Shown: positions 38,218 through 53,200 of the stretch, one piece after another
Numbering within the stretch: the first letter of the stretch is position 1
Layout: every line of letters begins with the position of its first letter
Assembly: GCA_028015205.1 (NCBI GenBank)
Contig: CM051519.1
Coordinates: 77,583,539-77,647,538 of the forward strand
Reading direction: 5' to 3'
Length of the DNA: 64,000 nucleotides
Source of the DNA: Mytilisepta virgata
Lineage: Eukaryota; Mollusca; Bivalvia; Mytilida; Mytilidae
Program-made: the position numbers and the translations under genes
Notes under the pieces: generated by a model
Databases searched by the model: none
What the model saw: the letters and a program-made list of their open reading frames with translations, nothing else
What the model was told of the DNA's origin: nothing

Positions 38218-41200
38218 GTAAGTTTAATTAGCTTACCATGTCCAAATAAATAAACTACTTTAAAGGGATGGATAGGATGCATGTAATAAATACTAAATAA
38301 TTAAAGTTAAGATATATAGCGATAACTGAAATTGAAGAACTGTGTTTTTCTGCCCTCTTTAGAACTTAGCTTATAAAAACAAGATCAGATCGACCGAAAG
38401 CAGCGCATAGTTTGGCCCCTTAGGAATACCGATGATTCGTTAAAAAAACCTTCGCCATGCATGGAAGGGCAGTGTATAGGATGGAGATCAAATGTTTAAT
38501 TCCATTGCAACAGGTAGAGTAAATAGAAGAGATATGTTCTTATAAAACAGGTTTAACCTAACCACTGTTCAGTGCTCGAGAATAGAAGAGATATGTTCTT
38601 ATAAAACAGGTTTAACCTAACCACTGTTCAGTGCTCGAGAATAGAAGAGATATGTTCTTATAAAACAGGTTTAACCTAACCACTGTTCAGTGCTCGAGGT
38701 TCAGTGTTATGGTGTGCCTTGTTTGTGTTATGTGCTCTTTTGTCCGGGGTACTGTCTGTTGTGTGACGTTGATTAGTTGACCTTATCTGTTATCCATTTT
38801 GATGTTTATTTAAAATTTGTAAGAATCCATGTCCGTAAGTCTTGAGTGTTAAACATGCATCAATGTGCATGTAGAATTAAAATTACATGTAAACTTTGTC
38901 TTTGTTAACTATTCCGTCTGCAAATCCTTTTATAACAAACAATCCTACATTTCCACTTTAAGAGCTGCCAATTGGATCTTATATGCGCTCAGTAATGGAC
39001 ATAAATGAATTCCCTGCGTCTGAAATATTTCGTATATAAATAGTTTTAACACAAGATCTTTACAGTAAAATTTCGTCTGAGATGCTGACGAAGGCCATTA
39101 CCTCTCCTTTAGAGCGCTTTCATTCTTTCCCCTTCCCGTAGCTACTCCCGATCCTGAGGTCTTGAAACTTGTTGCAAAGTTATCTGTTCACGTGCGCATT
39201 TTTTGTCACATTGATCAGAAGGATCTGAAGACACATCCCTTAACAAAAGCTTAATTTAAAAAAATTGAACATTTCTCGGAATACGAATATTAGGCCAATT
39301 CAATCAAGTTAATTGTAACGGGCTTCCCTTGATTAATATAGAAGTTATAGAACCGTAACCGGTTTATAACCACCCTCCATTAGCTGCGCTAGTGGAGTAC
39401 TCCTTTAGCTCAGTTGGTAGAGCGGTGGACTACTAAACCAAAGGTTCCGGGTTCGATCCCCGGTTGGTGCGGTAGGTAATTTTGGGAGACAAATAATGCT
39501 CTACTGTTACATTGGCGCCCAACTAAAAAACCCACGATTGTCAAAAAGGGCTAGTTGGCAAAAGGGTTGAGGTTGGATATCGTCATCGTAGGACGATGAC
39601 TCTTGAGGTGGGGGAAGTGTAACGGGCTTCCCTTGATTAATATAGAAGTTATAGAACCGTAACAGGTTTATAACCACCCTCCATTAGCTGCGCTAGTGGA
39701 GTACTCCTTTAGCTCAGTTGGTAGAGCGGTGGACTACTGAACCAAAGGTTCCGGGTTCGATCCCCGGTTGGTGCGGTAGGTAATTTTGGGAGACAAATCA
39801 TGCTCTACTGTTACAATTGATTGGGGTTTGAGGGGGGGGGACAGGTTCTGATCCCGACTTCCTGTTAAAAAAAAAATAGCAAATCCTGAAATCCCAGGGA
39901 AAAGAAAGAGGTAAAGACGGGAGGTCATACATGAATGAGTCGTTATTGGCGGGAAATTGATTGATTTTCAGATAAACCTTTAAAGCCATTTTTAGCCTGA
40001 GGTAAAATTTGATATTTGTATATTACTTTGAGTTAATGAAAACAATTTAAATGCATTTGTTATTATAGGGACTGTAATTTTATTTCGAGACAAACAATTT
40101 TGACAACTGAGACAACCTTGACTCATTGAATTTCGATACATCAAGAGTCAAAATACATGTAAATATATGGAAACAAAGTTTGGGACCACAAGATAATTTT
40201 CAACTCAAACAAAATTCGAGACTATGAGAGTTGACTGTACTTTTATTATAACCTATAAGTTGGCTTGGGAACACTGTATGCTATCATTTTGTTTTGAATT
40301 TCAGAGACTGGTATGTATTTACTGCATCTCCTCAGAAGAAGAATGTTGTTATTGTTGTGGATGAGAGTGGATCAATGTCCATTCCAAGCGGTGGATTTCG
40401 GCATCCCAATACAACACTGAGAGTGGATATAGCAAAGGATGCTGCCATAACTGTATTAGAGACACTCAGTCCATCAGACCATGTAAGTTATGTATTAAAA
40501 TAAAAAGAGGTACTGTTCACATATGAATATGTACAGTCAAATCTGTGTATAAAGGGCCACTTAAAAGATGAAAGAAGTTTCACTTAATATTTGGAGGGTT
40601 GTTCTTGCAAGGATATTTTTGTAGTGAGTATGCACATTATGTGACTCTGTATAGAACAGTGTGAAATTTCTTTGTTGTCCAAAAGCATTGTTGTTAGATT
40701 TGGCTGTTTTATTCATATTATGGAGCACATGCATTATAGAAGGACATTTTTTTCCCTTGCTAGTTAATGTTTTACCATTATCAAATTTACTTTTCTGTCT
40801 AGAAGATTTGTAATACAAGTTGAATGCTTGACCTCATATTAACTAAATGATTATAACAATCCTGTTCATTAAAATGTGTTAGCTATGCCAAAAAATTGTA
40901 GCTAAGGTACCTCTTATTATAATATCTATTTTAAGTTACAATATTTCATATTTGCAACGGTTGTGCATCCAATACACACAAAATCTACTCATTTTAAATA
41001 TGATTTGGTTGCTATATATATTGTACTTGTTTTTAGAATGTAAAATATGTTTTTATAGGTAGGTGTAGTGGCTTTTAGCAATGAACCCAGAAGTCCTGCT
41101 GGTTGTTTAGGCAGTAAAGTAGCCAAAGCAAACATTGAGAACAAAGAAATCATCCACAAATTTTTACACAGTATTACACCAAAAAGTAAATAAAATATGT

Positions 41201-44200
41201 ATGATTCAATCTATATCACAGAGTCAAAGAATCTTAGACAACTTTGTAGATTCCGACCTCCACTGAAAAACATCTAAAACCAGGATAACAACTTGAGAGC
41301 ATTCTCACATTATTTGGTATATTGCAATCTATAACCAAAACACAAATCTCTTTTCTACTATACATCAAATAGTAAATTACAAGTAATAATATTACTCAGA
41401 AAAGAAATTGAATTGTCATAGTACAAAAGTGAATATAACTATTTATTGATAATTTGACATTTTTTTAGTATAAGGTGATTCAAGTTAAATCATCTGGACC
41501 GTCTAAAAAATATGGAGTGGGTTGAAGGATATTTATATCTTGTATTTTTTAAATTTTTCCCTCATACATGTATTTTGTACATTACAAATGTGTATATGTG
41601 AAGCATAATTGTGTCCTATATAATAATGTCCAGCCTGACAATATATCATAACAAATCTCTATTTTGATATGTCCTTTTATACATATAATTTTGTCTGCAT
41701 AGAAGACATAATATCATATGTAATGTTGTCTGTCATGTGAATAAAATTGCCTGTTAAATACGTATTGTCTGGACAAAATTTCATGTTTAATACCATCCAG
41801 CAAATGGAAACAGTTGTGTATTAAAGGGTAAAGCTGCAAGGTCAATTAACAATTTACAATATAACATGCACAGAAATCTGCCAAGTACTGACATAACTTT
41901 CCCAACCATCTCACATTTTGTGTCAAAAAAACAAAACAATCATATAGACAATAATGACTAGCATTACTATAATCCAGGACTATCAATTACTGAATCTATT
42001 AATGTTAATTTCAACCAAACAAAATACACAATTAGTAGTTATATAAAAAGAAGTATATGCAAATCTTTGAAAAATTATTTGTCCTCAAATACTTAAAAGT
42101 ATTATTCAACAAAAAATAAAATTCAGTGAAGTAGCCTATGATGTGTATGACTTACTAAGGTCTGAAAAAAGCCAGTAAATTTATATAAAGAAAACATTTT
42201 GAAATCTGAAGTTCATTATTTTTCAGAGGAAACACATTATGGAAAAGCATTCAGATCAGCCTTCAGACTACTTAGTGAAGCAAAACAACAAACTCCAGTA
42301 AGTAGATTTGAAAATTCTTTAAAGAGGGAAAAATTTTTCTCTATAGTATGTAATATATATTGACATTTTGGACTAATGAAAATCTTGTGCAAATCAACAA
42401 TTTCAGAAGAAACTGAACCCTGATTACCATAGAACCACATGTTACTTTGAAGTGCTAAAACAAATAAATCTCATAATAATTGATATGAATCTTTGTCATG
42501 ATGAATATATTGAAAATCATACTTTGATCATTCACTTATGTTCAGTTTTCATATATGTGAACTTTCTGTCCTTTTCTGTTGTATCTGATATTTCAGGAAC
42601 AGTTTGAAGATTCCCTGGATATGATATTATTTCTGACTGATGGTACACCATCAGAAACATATGTGGATACTATACTAGAGGAAATAGCTATTGGTCAGAG
42701 TAGTATGGTATGTATTTCATATCTGATGTAAATTATCCTTATAGATATTGTATATGGATATTCTTTTGTCACTGATGATTCCATTGGCAAATAATTGTAC
42801 TTTTGATTGACCCTCACCCAATATGAAATTTGTAAATGCTGTAGTTATTTTAGTGTAACAGCATTCAGTTTTGATCTTAATGTCAAAGAAAATAATATAG
42901 CTATTCTTGTTAAACTGTAATTATCAAGTTATATGGGTTTATCTTGAATTTTGTTTTTCAGAACAATTCTGTCCAAATTTTTGTGTATGGACTTGGTAAA
43001 GACATCTTAAATTCAAAATTGCAGAGTAAGACTGATTTATTACTTAAGATTGCCGATCAGAACAACCAGAAGATGCCATCTATGTTTGGTATAGCTGGAA
43101 GTAATCATCTTCAGTGGCCAGTAAGTACAGTTATCGTACTTCTGTGCGTCTATATCACCCTGCTCAGTTGCTCTCTAATCTACGTGATGTATGACGAGAA
43201 GTTATCAGCGATAGCAGGACTTATCAATGAGGTCACACTATGAGAGCAGGACTAATTAGCGAAATCACAATGTGAGAGCAGACATTATCAAGCTTACCTC
43301 GAGGAGGACAACAAAGCGTAAAAAATGTTTTACAGGGGTGACTAAAATGAACAGACTTTGTACGATAAACAAATTATCAAGGTTTTCTGCAGAAAGGTAT
43401 TGTAAAATATCAGCCGCTCGACACAATATGAATCTTATAGGCTTGTTTGCTCGCCAAAAAAGCTTCATATTGTGGCTTGCTGCTGATCTTTATAGATTAT
43501 AACATGGCATTTTTCATATTACACCTATTATCAGCCCTAGGTCATGATATCGAGTGATGATTTTGACCATGGGCTGATAATGGGTCTGATATGAATAATG
43601 AAATGTTATTATATTTTTATCATATACTTCAACTTATGTGTTTTATAGGTCTCGATGAAAATTCTTATCTCAATGATTTCAGTTTTATTGCCGTATTGCC
43701 AAATATCCTCAAGGCACCGCAAATCGTCATTGCCCCTTGTCCATTAAGTCAAACTGTTTTGTCACTTAATGGTTTTCTGTTGGTATTAACATTGTGGAGT
43801 GAATTAATATAATCCACAGTTTTCTCCCTGCTTTTTGGTAACTATGCGCTAGTAAATTTAGAATCCATGATTAGGGATTAGGGGTTGTGAATAATAAACG
43901 GAAGCAGTTGATATAAACCGAAATCAGTTGATAACAAAGTCATATCAGCCTGCTAAGCCAATTCTTATAAGATTTGGGGAGAAATATGTACAATTTCCAA
44001 TTATATCATAGTGTAAAAGTATACGATAATTTACGATATCAATGTGCAGAAAACCCAATAATCTATACATAGATAACCTGGTCAGAAGGTCAATTTGAGC
44101 TGTTGCCCTCATTTGTCATTTTTTAAACTTTTTTAATTTAAAATTTAACAAATAGTTCATTACACTTAGTGTACACTAAAATGACGTCTTTCTGTTGTAC

Positions 44201-47200
44201 AAAAAATAGCATCGGAGGGAGGTACAAAATAGAAAAACGTCATATTTGTTGTCATGGAATATAAACAATGACGTAAATAGGGTTTCCCTCATCCCAAGAA
44301 TTCTTCCATTCTATAATTTATTTCCGGTTCAACGGCAATATATTCAATAGGCGTCCAGGAGTGATTGAAATGAGCGAATATAACGAATGGATAATTCAGG
44401 TTAGATAAAACATACATGTTTTATACTCAATTTAAAATTTTACATTTTACATTATAAACGAAGGTATGCATTTATCGATTGTTTCATTTAATACCGATAT
44501 GGAAATGAATCTTGGGTAAATGTTGATAAGACAACAGTCAATCCAAAAAAGGACAAAATGAGGTCAATGAACAGCTGTATATTTGGTGAAAATTGTAGGG
44601 GAAGCTAGGAAATTTTAGTATTGCCCATAACTTTATTATTTGTGTCGCCAACGGCGAAAGCAGGTCTTGTAACCGCTTGACTCCATCCGACCTTGGGTAG
44701 GAAACTTTTGTCAAAGTTTTGTTGGCTTTTACAGAAGGGAATGATTTTATATTTTTTCTGCAGCTTGATAATGTTGAGTTGTAGCATGTATGCAATTTTG
44801 GGATCTGTCATGCAGTCACATCCTGTTTGCAGATAGTTTAAAATTCAACAATACTCAAAACACTAGAAAAATTTTTGTGAAAGTTTTCTTGGCTTCTACA
44901 GAAGGGAATGATGTTATATTTTGTTTGCAGTTTCGTAATTTTGAGTTGTAGTGTTTAAGCAATTTTTGGATCTGTCGTGCAACCACACCCTGTTTGCTGA
45001 TCAATGAATTGCATGTTGGGACGCTGGTCCAGACCTGGTTTTGGTCTTGTTCCATTTAAACATTTTGTTGTGTTGGAGAAGCTGATAATCTTATGGTTAT
45101 TATATACAAGTTATAGAATGTTTTTTTTTGTTGTAAAAACCTTTGAACTGATATTTGTGACATTTCAGACTCTAACACACCTACCAGACAATACAAAACC
45201 TTTAGGACCAGTCGGTAACCTCACCATACTCCCTGAAGGAGATGAGAAACAGTTAAGAAGTGTAATGGGAAGTTATTATACCAAATTTCCAATGTCTAAA
45301 CATACTGATTATAGAGTTAGTCTGCCTTATGTAGAAAATGGATTAGGTAATTATCTTTTTTCTGCTTAATTCAGAAAATTATGTCTATGTTAAAAGAAAC
45401 TATGCTAGTAGACTTGTAATGTGTGATTATCCTTTAATAATTTTCTAAATGTATAAAAATAATCCAGCTTTTACAAATGAATATTCTGTGGCAAAATTTA
45501 TTACTGTAGTTATTAGTGTGTATGTCATAGGTTTTTTAATTTGCTAAAAACTTGGATTATGTTGCAGCTTTTAACTGGGTCTGGGCAAAAACTTGACTTG
45601 GAATGAAATCTTGCATGTATACAAGTAGATCATATTGAGAAATCAAAGTGGCTTTATTGTGGGGAGGGTGGTACTTTCAGTTTATAAATGATATGATTGT
45701 TTTTTCCTTATTAGATAATTGTAAGTGAAATAGACATAAAAGATGTACTATGGATAGGAAATGTTTTATAACTTACCAGCCTAATTCTGTAATACAAATA
45801 ACACTACTAAATGATGCCAGTTTTTTACAAATTGTATGATAAAATGATGGTAAAATATATGTTATAATATAATTTTAGGTTTAGTGACTACACTTGGAAT
45901 TCCTGTTTTAGATGATACAAGTAACTTTATTGGAGTAGCAGCTATCGATATTTCAGTAGAAATGACATTTTATGAAGTTGTACATTTTAGACAAGGAGAG
46001 AATAGTTATGGTTTTATTGTTGGCAATGATGGTTTGTATTTCAATACTTTGAAACTTTTAAGAATTCAAATAATATGAGTATCATGAACCACGATTTACG
46101 TTCCATCAGCTACCCTATGACATGAACTGTTTTTGTTATTCCCTTGTTTGATGACCAAAGTTCTATTGTATTACTATAGAGGATGCAGCTACTAAATATG
46201 ATAAATTCATTGCAGTAAGAACCTTTTCAATATGAATTACTATAATATTTTTTAGTAAATTACATAAAATACCCAATACACATCGATTTTCATATAAAAA
46301 TACATCATATCAACCTATTCAGTGGGATATTACCTCATAATGCATACTCCAGGTCCTTTCATTTTGATATGTCATCAATATTATTATATTGTTCATATGT
46401 TACACTTTTTTTAAGGAAAAGTTCTTGTACATCCTTACATGGGAAATCCCAGACAACAAGGGAGACAACCCAGATTTTATTATGTACAGCAGATAGAACC
46501 ATCATTAAGTGATGAAGCTGCATACAATATTAGTAATGGTATTCCTGGGAAATATCATTCTAATGTGGTAAATAATTTTACTTTAGGTATAAAAAATGGT
46601 GGTAATGATACAAACAATATACAAGTTTAGTAATATTTCTTATTTTCATAGTTCAAAAGTGATTTAAATTTTGTGAGGGAAGAAGAGGCAAAGGAAAAGT
46701 TATAGTTGTTAATTTCACTTGTGCATTTCCATATTTCTACAATCCCAACAGAGTAATGTCCAGTTAGTGCAGTTTTCTGCTCATTTCAATGTCACAGAAC
46801 ATATATACTTAATATTTAATGAGGTGATTTACGAATTAAATATATGTAAAATTGAGCAATTAATAAAAAAAACAGAGATGGGTAGTTTGTCCTATAAAAA
46901 GAGAATTTCAAACAGAATGGAAATCATTTTTTTCTTTTAGGTGCATTACTGGAGGCAGTCTGAGAGAGCTGGACATGGAACTAAACCAGCAACATATTAT
47001 TATCAACCAATATATGGTTTCCATGGAAACTGTACAACTGTTTTGGTCATCTTTAGTAAAGATTTGGAACAGATCAAGGCTGATGAGGTAATGGATAATG
47101 TGGCTGATTATATTTTGTTGATTAAAACCTATAAAGAGGTTACTGGAGCAGTGTTGTTGTATTTATCACAACCAAATCAGCATAATAAAAACATCCTTTA

Positions 47201-50200
47201 ATTCAAAATGTTATGTAAAGAATATAATGTGGTACAATTAGTCATATGAAAATAATTATTGAAATGGTGGTCTTCTAGTCAAGTGGACTTTTGAAAATGT
47301 ATTTACTGTTGATAATTGTGTTTAAAAAATTCAATTATTTGTAGGGGTTTTGATATTTTATGTCAAGCAATAATCTTTGCTGTGAACATTGTAGTATCCA
47401 ATTATGAAGTTGATGACCTTTATAGAAGAAAGTAGATTGTTTTTTAATTCAGTTTGAATAGACTTTAGAAGTAAAAGTGATTCATTTGTGAACAATTCTA
47501 AATCTTAAGTCTTCAAGGAAATGTTCCCTTATGTTTTCGACAATTTGAATAACAATATCCTGATTATTATTTTCAAAATGAACATAGAATAATTTATTTT
47601 GAATTAATCCATACTAGGAGATTGAGAATGAGGAATTCCCAGAGTTTGTGTACCATCGTATTGACCTATATGACAATGACACACTGATGACCTCTGACCT
47701 CTGTAGTAGGGATGATGCTGTTGTCCTGAGGAATAATGCCACAATCAAGGTAAGTCACATTATACAGAAATGGATAAATATAAATGTGTGGTAATTGCAC
47801 TGTCATATTGAAGTTTATTACAACAACACAGTGATGACCTCTGACCTTTGTAATTGGTACTCTGCTGTTGTCATAATAGTTCAGTGAAATTGGACAAAAT
47901 AGATCTTTTTTCTAGAAATGAATGGTATTCTTAAGATTTTTAAAACCTAGCTTTACATGTGTTAATAAACAGTGGCCTTTCTTTTTTTAAAACAGTTGCC
48001 AAGTTTTACAAGAAATAAACCATTTCGGTTTGTTTCATAAAAGTAAATTTTTATCTTTCTTATATGGCAAAATTCACTGAAATTATGATAAATAATTTTT
48101 AATTTCAGTTTGCACCAAATGTTTATTCTGATCCTGTTAAAAGTTTGGAATATGAGCAGAATAATAAAAATAAGAGTTATCCATGGTTTCAACACTACAA
48201 AAATGCCAGATTGTTTTCACAGAATGCAGGTAAATATGATAATATTTCAGAACTTTACAATTTTTTTTCTATGTATTGATAATAATGAGTAAGGGAATTT
48301 TTTAATGGCAGAAATCTTCCATGGAAAGAAGACTATGTTTCGTCAAACTTGTATTCAATTCTAGAATAGCGTTAAGCAGATTTTTTATGTTGGTGTAAAA
48401 TTTGAAGAGTCAAAATTTACACATTAAAAATGATTTGAAAAAAATTTCTGTTCTACAGCAGTTGAGAAAAGAAGTAAGTAACTGAAGAAGGCCAGTGGCA
48501 AAAATGTCTAAATATGGTTCTTATGCTACAGAGATGGAAAATTTGGCAGTTGTGGATGAAACTAAATGCTATGATTAATTTGTATGACAAACTTGGTTGT
48601 ATCTGTGAATCTGAATTAATATTATGATGAATAGATTGTGGTTATTTTCAGTTATGCAGTAGATAAGTGAAAATTAGCACCTCTCAGAAGTAGCTCGCTC
48701 TACTATAATTGTCTATAAACACACACAAATATGAAATTTGGCAGGCAGTTAATTGTCATTTATCTTTTCAGACATTCATCAGGATGCTTCCAATGACATA
48801 GTGTTAACAAATATAACAGATAAGTTGTGGACTGCTGATGATGTTACTTGGAGGTATTTATATAGTGTAAAATATTATTATAGTATAGTAAAAAGATGAT
48901 AGCTGATGGTGACTTTTCATTTATTCAATCAATCAGTCACTGTTCTGTAATTCATTGTACCGGTAATTGATTTACTCATGTTAGCAGTACCTGTCTGCTA
49001 TGTTAGAACACTATGAAAACATATATAAGAGGAATAAAATTGAAGATTTAAGCAATATAATGCATGTTTTTTTTTATATCAATGGAAACATGATATGAAT
49101 TTCATAACATTTATTATTCAGGTATCTAGGTACAGAAAATGGTCTATTTAAGATATTTCCAGGAACCATGCTATCAGACCTTCACTATGATCCCAGGGAG
49201 GATGTTTGGTATAAGAAAGCATATGAAAATCCAGATAAATATATCTTCATTGACACAGAAGGAGACTTCCATGGCAATTCATCATCATACATAACAATGG
49301 CAAAGGTTTTTCATCAGTCTAGGTATAACATTGATGGATACATTGTTTCTACATCTATTAGCATTAAATTGATTATGAATTCCAACATAGTGTGATTCTA
49401 ATTCACACTGTCAAAATTTGAATTGAATCAGTTTGCTGGATAATGAGTATTTGTTAAGGATGCTTGCTGGTCATGTTTTGGTCTTTTTGTCAGATTTTCG
49501 GAATCCTCAGGTTTTATCCATTTCTTAAACATGAAATTTTTTGCCCATGAACCCTCACTTTTTCTTTTATAGTTCAATCATATATACTTTAAAATGGTAT
49601 TTGACAAAATTTTATGAAATCCTTTTTATTTTTTCATATATTTTTGAGAGACTGAAGTTGTCAATGCCAAGACAATGAAAAATCCAGAGAAAACCCATTT
49701 CTTGCAAATTTTCGAGGCCTTATTGTAGCCTTATTGTCAAATAAGAGCAACTCGGGATAGGGTTCTATAAATGTTTATTTGCCAATCCAGTATATATTCT
49801 ATATACTATAACCCCTGAAAGTACACAATAACAAATACATAAATACATTGACAAGACAGTGTACAAAGGGCAATAATTCAAACATACATATATGTAAAAT
49901 ATGATTGGTCAGCTCAATAAGAATTAACCTAGTGGGAAATTAAGATAAAATATATATATATTTCTCACTCAGTAATGCACCAAGTATAAGTATATGTGAA
50001 TAGTACTTCAAGAATGATAGATCAATCAGACTTGGTGAATATCTATAAATTGCACAAAAGTGCGATACACGGGTGAACTCGATTCACAAGACATTTACAG
50101 TACAATAACTGAAGAAAATAATAGTAACAACACAGACAATACATTGAAATAAAAATACACTGAATACACATCGGACCAGTTATAAAATACTAATAATGTG

Positions 50201-53200
50201 TACCAACATGGATTATAAATAAAATACATGAGCTCTTAAAACCCGTAGGCAGTTATCATGTCATTCACGGACATTCATTCCAATTCATTCAAAAATACAT
50301 TTACTCTCAGATTCATTCTAAAGGAAAACTGTGCAAATATTAAGGGCTATGAAATGTTAATAACTAACCTGATATTATATAAACAGATGTCCAGAAGTTC
50401 AAACAATTGAATTATTGATTCCTAGACCAAAGACATTTTCCAAACCGCCATTAGAAAGTTTTCAATCATAAAGAACAACTTGAGCTAATCAGAAATTGGG
50501 AAATGAGACACATGATTCAATAAGTAAATAGAAATACCTTCTCGAGCAGAGTAGAAGGTCTAGAACTAAAGATGGATAAAGAAACGAAGAACACATGGAA
50601 TTTAATAAAATACTATCAAACATCAATAACACACTCTAAAATGAGCACATGAACTTATATTTTTTTCTTTACTATTCATATGTTTCTCAAACTAAAACCC
50701 CTATTTCAAATCCTATTTATTTCCTATTAGACCAGCGATCATCCTTAAAATGAAGTCTATGTGCTTTAGAAAATGGTAGATGATTGAACATACAACTGTA
50801 TTTTATATGAATTCCATCCAAAAAAGCAGTTTAACACACTTTATTGTTAACAGTTGACATAATCTGATTCAGTGCTAGTCAGAAATTGCAGCAAATACTC
50901 AAAGATAACACTATGAAATAAATAGGAAGCAGACAAATTTTTAAAAAAATCACTCTGAAAGTTGTAAGATAAGTTAATTCTCATACATAAAGGGAAATAA
51001 GTAGAATTGCCAGATATGTTTTTAATTCATTTATACATTATTACAGTAATGGTACAGTAAGTGGTGTAGCTGCTGTAGATATTACAAGACACCAGTTTTC
51101 AGTCATGATAAGGAATCTGTTGACATCATGTTTATATTGTTATATTCTTGATGACACAGGGTAAGTCAGAGGATTGTTTAATCACCATTTTCTTTTAACA
51201 TGACCATTTCAACTGGAAATTTGTTGAAATACATGATAATTTTCCAAATCTACGCTGAGCTGCAAGAAAAGCCATTGTGATGATATTTTTATATTCACGG
51301 ATGTTACTTATATGCTTATACATAGGGAATTTATTGTATATTCTGTAATATTAACCTGAATTGATTTTGTATTAAAACACTGAGTTGATTTTCAGATATG
51401 TATTAGATAAATCTAGTTCCAGTAAACACTTTGTGAAGACACATGTCACTGAGGTAGCAGGTCCTGTTAGCTTTGTTCTTATCAAGAAAGGATTTCTTAT
51501 GGTAAATATTATTGTACATTGAAGTATGATGCAGTAAAAATGGATGTAAGGTTCATGTATTGGAGAAAAAACCCATGTAATAGTCGAATCAAAGGTCATT
51601 GCTGTTCTTCATCTTGAATGTTTCCGTAGGGGTGAGCCAACATCTTAAACCCTTCATCAAAATCGCGACTGATCCTAACATAACTACTTTCCAAGTATCA
51701 ATAACCCCTATGTAATATTCCTGCACTATTAAAGTGATAATTCTGTATTTTCTACAAGTGTGTTACAAGTGCATTTTTCTTTTAAATTTATAATAGTTAT
51801 GATAAACCAGTCAGAATGGGAAGCATAACCACTTTCAGATTTGTTTACACAACTTCTTGATTTCAAATCTCATGTTATTGTGTTAGAAACAAACATCTGC
51901 TACTTTAAGTATTCAGTGGTTTTGCATAAAAAAGAATCATTAGAAATTTTAAAAGATTTTTTCTGAGATTTATGATAGAAGTAATTTTTCTTCACATATT
52001 GCAACTGATATTATTTAATGTTTTCCATATTAAGCCTGATATATGTATGGATGCAACATCAGGAGAGAAAAAGTTGACCTACACATTAGACTTAGGTGGA
52101 CAGTGGTCAGTGGTCCGACAAACAGGATGCCATGATTTTGTACTGACCAGTATAAATAATACCAATCTATTTCTGTTGGTGTATGAGCCTGATAACTGTT
52201 TATCTACAGATATTGGTGTAAGTAATTCTTAATACATGTATTGTCCTTCATTACAATGTTGATCTGATGCTCTTTTGTTCATTATTGTGTTTAACAAGCC
52301 AAATTAGGTCATCTAAATTTGTTAAGACTGTCTGAACAGTTTAAGACACTTGAGTAGAAAATTCTTGGATAATTTCTCTTAATAGTTATTCTGTATCACA
52401 CTTCATTATATTATGTACATTAGAGTGCATACTCTAATATTGGACTGGTTTCCTGCTTTGGTATGAGGTACCAATTATGATTCAAACAAAATGAACCAGC
52501 ATAATGGAAAGCACACCATGCCTCATTATTTGCTTTTCCTTGGTATTGAAAACGCTTAAAAGAGGACGATCACTGTTTCTTGTACCAGTGATGAGAAATG
52601 ATTTTTTTTCTTCAAAATACAAGATCCTTATAATGATATAGATATTGTGGAAGGAAAAGTCTTACTTATGTACAGATTGCTTTTGCCTAAATGAAATAAA
52701 ATGTTGATCTAGGATTCCTGATCTGTCTGTAAGTTAAAGGTTTATATAGAAATGTTTTCAAATGCTACCTTAGAAACTGTATTAGTTATTTTAACACATC
52801 AGTCCATAATTGTCTACTAATGATGTTGAAATATTTGCATTTTATATTATTTTAGATTTGTAATTGTTTAGACAAATGTTTACTTTGTGATGATAGGATG
52901 GATACAGTGTGTCAGGTTAGTTTACATATGTTTTACCATCTTCAATTTTATATTTTCCACTGTTTTTAACTCCATTGATATATTGCATCAATACATATAT
53001 GTGAATATTGGATATTTTTTCTGATGGTCAGTATGATGTTAAACATCCAAATTTGACATCACAGGACTTAATCCCACCATTGTTCAATGTCTGTTCCAAG
53101 TCGGACTATCCTGACTCTCTGTTGTGTTTATGTATGTATTTTGTACTCTTTTATGTTATTTTCTGTCTGGGGTTCTGTCTTTTGGGTAGTGTTGAATTAT

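Larger units (their letters stand above)
39314..39815 (+). mobile_element. TRIM: miniature LTR retroelement with tRNA-like promoters in both LTRs
   Basis: Two 198-bp direct repeats (39314-39511 and 39618-39815) differ at three positions. Each begins TGTAAC and ends GTTACA. The 106-bp interior starts with a primer-binding-site-like TGGCGCCCAAC (39513-39523). It ends with a polypurine tract GAGGTGGGGGAAG (39605-39617) directly against the right LTR. No gag, pol or any ORF is present. AATT occurs at both outer borders if the LTR is trimmed to GTAAC..GTTAC. It lies in CACHD1-like intron 1. The alternative, a segmental duplication of a tRNA-like locus, does not explain the binding site and purine tract in their correct places. 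Confidence 0.82.

Noticed and set aside
39400..39776. Two genuine tRNA genes
   Set aside because: The D and T arms are good, but the acceptor stem does not pair and the anticodon stem is poor. Both lie at the same position inside LTR-like repeats.
43129..43243. Hydrophobic open frame STVIVLLCVYITLLSCSLIY as a membrane segment of the CACHD1-like protein
   Set aside because: It starts after a canonical GTAAGT donor at 43121 and lies in a dispersed repeat also found at 36030. The next in-phase exon is at 45169.
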